A program made the translations under genes and the position numbers. DNA of 8,116 nucleotides from an uncultured Oscillospiraceae bacterium. Its GTDB lineage: Bacteria > Bacillota > Clostridia > Oscillospirales > Oscillospiraceae. Numbering within the stretch: the stretch's first letter is position 1; each line of letters starts with the position of its first letter. Positions 5,013 to 8,116 of this stretch are shown piece by piece. The notes beneath the pieces are model-generated. The model did not search any database. It was not told the origin of the DNA and saw only the letters and a program-made list of their open reading frames with translations. The DNA is taken from NCBI GenBank assembly GCA_958426425.1, contig CATZYY010000105.1, forward strand, positions 1 through 8,116, in the 5' to 3' direction.

Positions 5013-6293
5013 TTAACCTGCCATCCACTGGGCGCTGACTGCGGCGCCGGTGTCGGCGTAGCCGATGAACAGCTCAGCGCCCTGGTGGGTATCTGCGGCA
5101 ATGGCCAGAGCCTGCCGCAGCGGCAGCAGCAAAGACTCCTCCCCGGAGGCGACATACTGCCGCACCCGCAGGGACAGATGGGATACGGTGGTGCCGGAGA
5201 GGGTCACCTCCGCAGCGGCGGCGCCGTCGGAAAAACGGATAGGCGTGCCGCTCACATGGTAGCCAAAGCGCAGCACCGTGGTTTCCTCAGAGAAACGGAT
5301 GGACTCCAGATACAGCGCCGCCTCACCGGACAGATCGCCCAGCAGCGTTCGCAGCAGGGATGTGGCGCCCACTGCCGCCTCCAGGGGGGTGGGCAGATCT
5401 CCCTCCGCCTGGATGGTCACCACCGAGTCCGTGCCGCCCTCATAAACCACCGTGCCGCCGCTGCCGATCTGTAAAGAGCGGTCGGTTTCCCGGATGATCT
5501 CTGTGCCGCCGGCGTCAGTATAGCGGTTTTTGGTGCTGGGGTTGAAGCCCAGGGCCGTCAGCACCTGGTCGGAGGAGGTCAGGGGATTGGAGGCGGAGAG
5601 CACCGGCAGCACCGGCAGCTCTGCCAGCAGCAGGGAGTGGGGGGCAATTTGGCCGTAGCGTTCGTTCAGTGATACCTCGTCATAGGCGAAGGCCGCCACG
5701 CCGAAGGTGCAGTTATTGACGACGGTCTCCAAGTCCTCAACGGACAGGGGAGGTACCTGACAAACGTAATATGTGGCGCCCCCATCCCAGGCGTATAAAT
5801 ATACGCTGCTGCCGCCGGGAGAGAGCGCCAGCTGCCGGATCTGGGTATTACCGGCGATGCCCTCACCGCCGCCGCCCACCAGCTCCGACAAAATGGACAG
5901 GGGCAGGGGGGAGAGAAAGTCATAATACACCGACGAGGTTCCCAGGGCGGATACGAACTCCGCCTCCTGACACACTGTCAGGGTGCCGGCGGCGCCCAGG
6001 GCCTCCTTCAGCAGCAATCCCAGGTCGGAAAAGGATTCGGCGTCAGTGGTCAAAATGGCGCCATAGCGATCGTAGACACCGGTGACCACCACCCGCACCG
6101 GGGCGATGAGCGTGGCCTCCACGGCGGTGTCGCCGGCGGCGGTGCCGACCAGGCGATCGGTCAGAACGCTCTGGTCAGAGAGCAGATTGTAAATCTGGGA
6201 CTGGGCAAACAGCAGAACCGCCGACAGGGACAGCGCCACAATGGCGATATTCTGGATCAGATCCCGGCGCTTGCGCCGGACATTGTCCTCCAT
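5013..6293 (-). CDS. yycH: YycH-type regulatory partner of WalK
   Basis: Membrane-anchored extracytoplasmic regulator acting with YycI on WalK. In B. subtilis YycH and YycI together restrain the kinase, whereas in Staphylococcus aureus they activate it, so the sign cannot be predicted here. The complete product is 426 residues, near the usual 440-455. A basic cytoplasmic start (RRKRR) precedes one transmembrane helix at about 12-30; the remainder is external. The C-terminal part carries GYHVSGTPIRF (344-354) and ends with ELFIGYADTG and AQWMAG, a pattern that parallels the YycI domain encoded next. The ATG at 6293 has GAGGAGG upstream, and the gene follows walK by 29 bases, so it is surely in the same operon. 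Sequence identity in this family is low, so the call leans on topology, size and position. Confidence 0.87.
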   Translation of the reverse strand: MEDNVRRKRRDLIQNIAIVALSLSAVLLFAQSQIYNLLSDQSVLTDRLVGTAAGDTAVEATLIAPVRVVVTGVYDRYGAILTTDAESFSDLGLLLKEALGAAGTLTVCQEAEFVSALGTSSVYYDFLSPLPLSILSELVGGGGEGIAGNTQIRQLALSPGGSSVYLYAWDGGATYYVCQVPPLSVEDLETVVNNCTFGVAAFAYDEVSLNERYGQIAPHSLLLAELPVLPVLSASNPLTSSDQVLTALGFNPSTKNRYTDAGGTEIIRETDRSLQIGSGGTVVYEGGTDSVVTIQAEGDLPTPLEAAVGATSLLRTLLGDLSGEAALYLESIRFSEETTVLRFGYHVSGTPIRFSDGAAAAEVTLSGTTVSHLSLRVRQYVASGEESLLLPLRQALAIAADTHQGAELFIGYADTGAAVSAQWMAG

Positions 6294-6322
6294 GGGGCGC
6301 TCCTCCTCTCAGGCGGAATGAA

Positions 6323-8116
6323 TCAGTTGGGCAGGGGACGGGGACCGCCGATGGGCAGCGTCAGCCGCACAGTGGTGCCGGGGCCCTGATGGGGGGCCAA
6401 GGTGATGGCGCCGTGATGGCGCTGAACGATCTCCTTGGCGATGGACAGACCCAGGCCGGTGCCGCCGGACTCCCGGGACCGGGCCTTGTCCACCCGGTAG
6501 AACCGCTCAAAAATCCGCTCCCGGTCCTGCTCCGGAATACCAATGCCGTCGTCGCAGACCTCCATCCACACCTCTGACTCGGTGGAGCCGGCGGTGATGC
6601 GGATGTGGCCGCCGTCCGGCGTGTATTTGATGGCGTTGCTGATAATGTTCATCATTACCTGCTCCAGTCGGCTGCGGTCGCCCACGATCAGAGGCAGGCT
6701 CTCCGGCGGGTCGTAGGTGAGGTCGTGGCGCCGCTGCTTGGCGGCCAGGGCGTTGGCCCGGGCAACGCTCTGGATGGCCTCCTCGAAGGGGAAGCGGGAG
6801 AGCACTAGCTCGGCGTTGCCGGCGTCCAGGCGGCTCAGGGTCAGCAGGTCCTGAACAATATGAGTCATCCGGTCCGTCTCGGTGATGATGATGTCCAAAA
6901 AGCTGTTGGCGGTGTCCTGGGGGATGTCTCCGCCGCCATCCCGCAGGGTCTCGGCGTAGCTGCGGACATTGGTCAGCGGTGTGCGCAGCTCATGGGACAC
7001 GTTGGCCACAAATTCCTTGCGCCGCTCCTCATTGCGGTGCTGCTCGGTCACGTCGTGAAGCACGATCAGCACGCCGCCGCTGGCCTGGTCGGAGAAGGGG
7101 GCCAGATACAGCTCCAGCGTCCGGTCTCCCACCACCATCTCACCCTCGGCGTAGTTGGGCCGCTGGAGGGATAGCATCTCCTGGAAGGGGTAGACAGAGC
7201 CGAACAGCTGGTCGTAAGTGCTGTCCGACGGTACGGTCCGCTGCAGCATGGAGGTGGCGGCGGGGTTGCAGTGAATCAGGTTTCCCTGGTGGTCAAAGGC
7301 CACCACGCCGTCAGTCATGTGGAGAAACAGGGTGTCCAGCTTGTTGCGCTCGTTCTCCACGGCGGCCAGTGTGGCCTCCAGCACACCGGCCATCTCGTTG
7401 AAGGTTCCGGTGAGAATGCCGATCTCGTCGGTGGATTCCACGGTGAGCTTGCTGTCAAAGTCGCCCGCGGCCACCTTCTCGGCGCTGGCCGTCAGCTTTT
7501 CAATGGGGCCCACCATGGTCTTGGACAGCAGAAAGCTCAGCAGCACCGAAATCAGAAGGCCGATAATCAGGGCCTGCATAATGATGAGGAACAGCTGACT
7601 GTTGAGGCCGGACACCGTATCCTTGTTGTCCAGAACATAAATAATGTAAGCCCCGCCGTCACTGCCCAGGATGGGGATGGCCACATCCATGTAGCTGGCG
7701 GTGATATCGCTCTCGTCGCCCACCAAGGTGCCGTCCCGCTGGGCCACGGCGTTGCGGGCAGTCAGCAGGTTGGCGGTCTGTTCCCGGGGCAGCTCCGAGG
7801 AGTCGGTGGAGCCGACCAGAAAGGCCCCGGTCTCCCCGTCCAGCACAAAGTAGTTGCGGGTGCGGTAGTCGATACCCAGCTCGCCGGCCCGGGTGTCCAC
7901 CAGCAGCCGGATCTGCTCGGCGCCGTCCGGCAGGTCGGCGCTGCTGCGGAGGGTGGCGATAAAATCGCCGTTGTCCTCGCCGAAAACCTCGTTGATCTGC
8001 TGATAGAAGGTGTCGATATAGAAGCTGGAGACGCTGGTGGTCAAAAAGGCGCCTACCACTGCCATCAGCGACGTGATGAGCAGCAGCAAAATCAGCATCA
8101 GCTTCATGTGCAGGCT
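6323..8116 (-). CDS. walK: WalK sensor histidine kinase, N-terminus cut by window edge
   Basis: Essential membrane kinase that autophosphorylates and passes phosphate to WalR, controlling wall hydrolases and wall synthesis. Numbering is from the ATG at 8107: transmembrane helix 1 at 4-24, an external sensor domain of about 145 residues, helix 2 at about 172-195, HAMP about 195-248, PAS about 252-355, then the H-box VSHELRTPLTN with His372. The ATP-binding domain has NIISNAIKYT (487-496), DDGIGIP (519-525), FERFYRVD (533-540) and GGTGLGLSIAK (548-558). All catalytic motifs are intact. The frame stays open through AGC CTG CAC to the right edge, and the ATG at 8107 lacks a ribosome site. Because WalK proteins usually have a few residues before the first helix, the true start probably lies beyond the window. 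walR would be expected there. Confidence 0.97.
   Translation of the reverse strand, partial: SLHMKLMLILLLLITSLMAVVGAFLTTSVSSFYIDTFYQQINEVFGEDNGDFIATLRSSADLPDGAEQIRLLVDTRAGELGIDYRTRNYFVLDGETGAFLVGSTDSSELPREQTANLLTARNAVAQRDGTLVGDESDITASYMDVAIPILGSDGGAYIIYVLDNKDTVSGLNSQLFLIIMQALIIGLLISVLLSFLLSKTMVGPIEKLTASAEKVAAGDFDSKLTVESTDEIGILTGTFNEMAGVLEATLAAVENERNKLDTLFLHMTDGVVAFDHQGNLIHCNPAATSMLQRTVPSDSTYDQLFGSVYPFQEMLSLQRPNYAEGEMVVGDRTLELYLAPFSDQASGGVLIVLHDVTEQHRNEERRKEFVANVSHELRTPLTNVRSYAETLRDGGGDIPQDTANSFLDIIITETDRMTHIVQDLLTLSRLDAGNAELVLSRFPFEEAIQSVARANALAAKQRRHDLTYDPPESLPLIVGDRSRLEQVMMNIISNAIKYTPDGGHIRITAGSTESEVWMEVCDDGIGIPEQDRERIFERFYRVDKARSRESGGTGLGLSIAKEIVQRHHGAITLAPHQGPGTTVRLTLPIGGPRPLPN

Noticed and set aside
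1..8116. Mobile elements, CRISPR repeats, tRNA/rRNA or phage genes
   Set aside because: No repeat array, inverted terminal repeats, transposase-like motif or RNA-gene signature was found. All coding space is filled by housekeeping genes with uniform codon use.

Overview
The window is a GC-rich piece of Gram-positive chromosome. All genes lie on the minus strand, so transcription runs from the high-coordinate end to the low-coordinate end. The gene set is the essential WalK cell-wall signalling cluster of the Bacillota. The high GC content, AGGAGG ribosome sites, TTG starts and the presence of murA between yycI and walJ suggest a Clostridia member, probably Oscillospiraceae-like (Flavonifractor, Lawsonibacter or Intestinimonas type). 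That taxonomic placement is inferred from gene order and composition, not from a search.

Layout in transcription order: walK, a membrane sensor histidine kinase whose N-terminus runs off the right edge (8116-6323); yycH (6293-5013) and yycI (4970-4170), membrane-anchored extracytoplasmic partners of WalK; a 246-base gap holding a strong sigma-A-type promoter, a structured leader and a possible 23-codon upstream ORF; murA (3923-2625), the first committed enzyme of peptidoglycan synthesis; a 101-base gap with an intrinsic-terminator-like hairpin; walJ/yycJ, a metallo-beta-lactamase-fold protein (2523-1723); rlmH, a 23S rRNA methyltransferase overlapping walJ by 13 bases (1735-1253); a small DUF2007-type protein (1225-911); and the first 280 codons of a phosphoglucomutase/phosphomannomutase (842-1, cut by the left edge).

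The theme is control and supply of cell-wall synthesis. WalK with YycH and YycI senses and tunes wall metabolism, MurA starts the precursor pathway, and the sugar mutase makes hexose phosphates that can feed envelope polymers. WalJ and RlmH are the usual companions of this locus. The response-regulator gene walR would be expected just beyond the right edge.

I found no mobile element, CRISPR array, tRNA or rRNA, and no convincing new multi-gene system. The most interesting non-coding material is the 3924-4169 gap: a near-ideal promoter followed by a folded leader with a very basic upstream ORF ending just before the TTG start of murA. Also notable are a conserved candidate zinc site in the WalK PAS domain, a terminator splitting murA from walJ, and a stretch at the 3' end of rlmH that resembles the staphylococcal SCC integration core.
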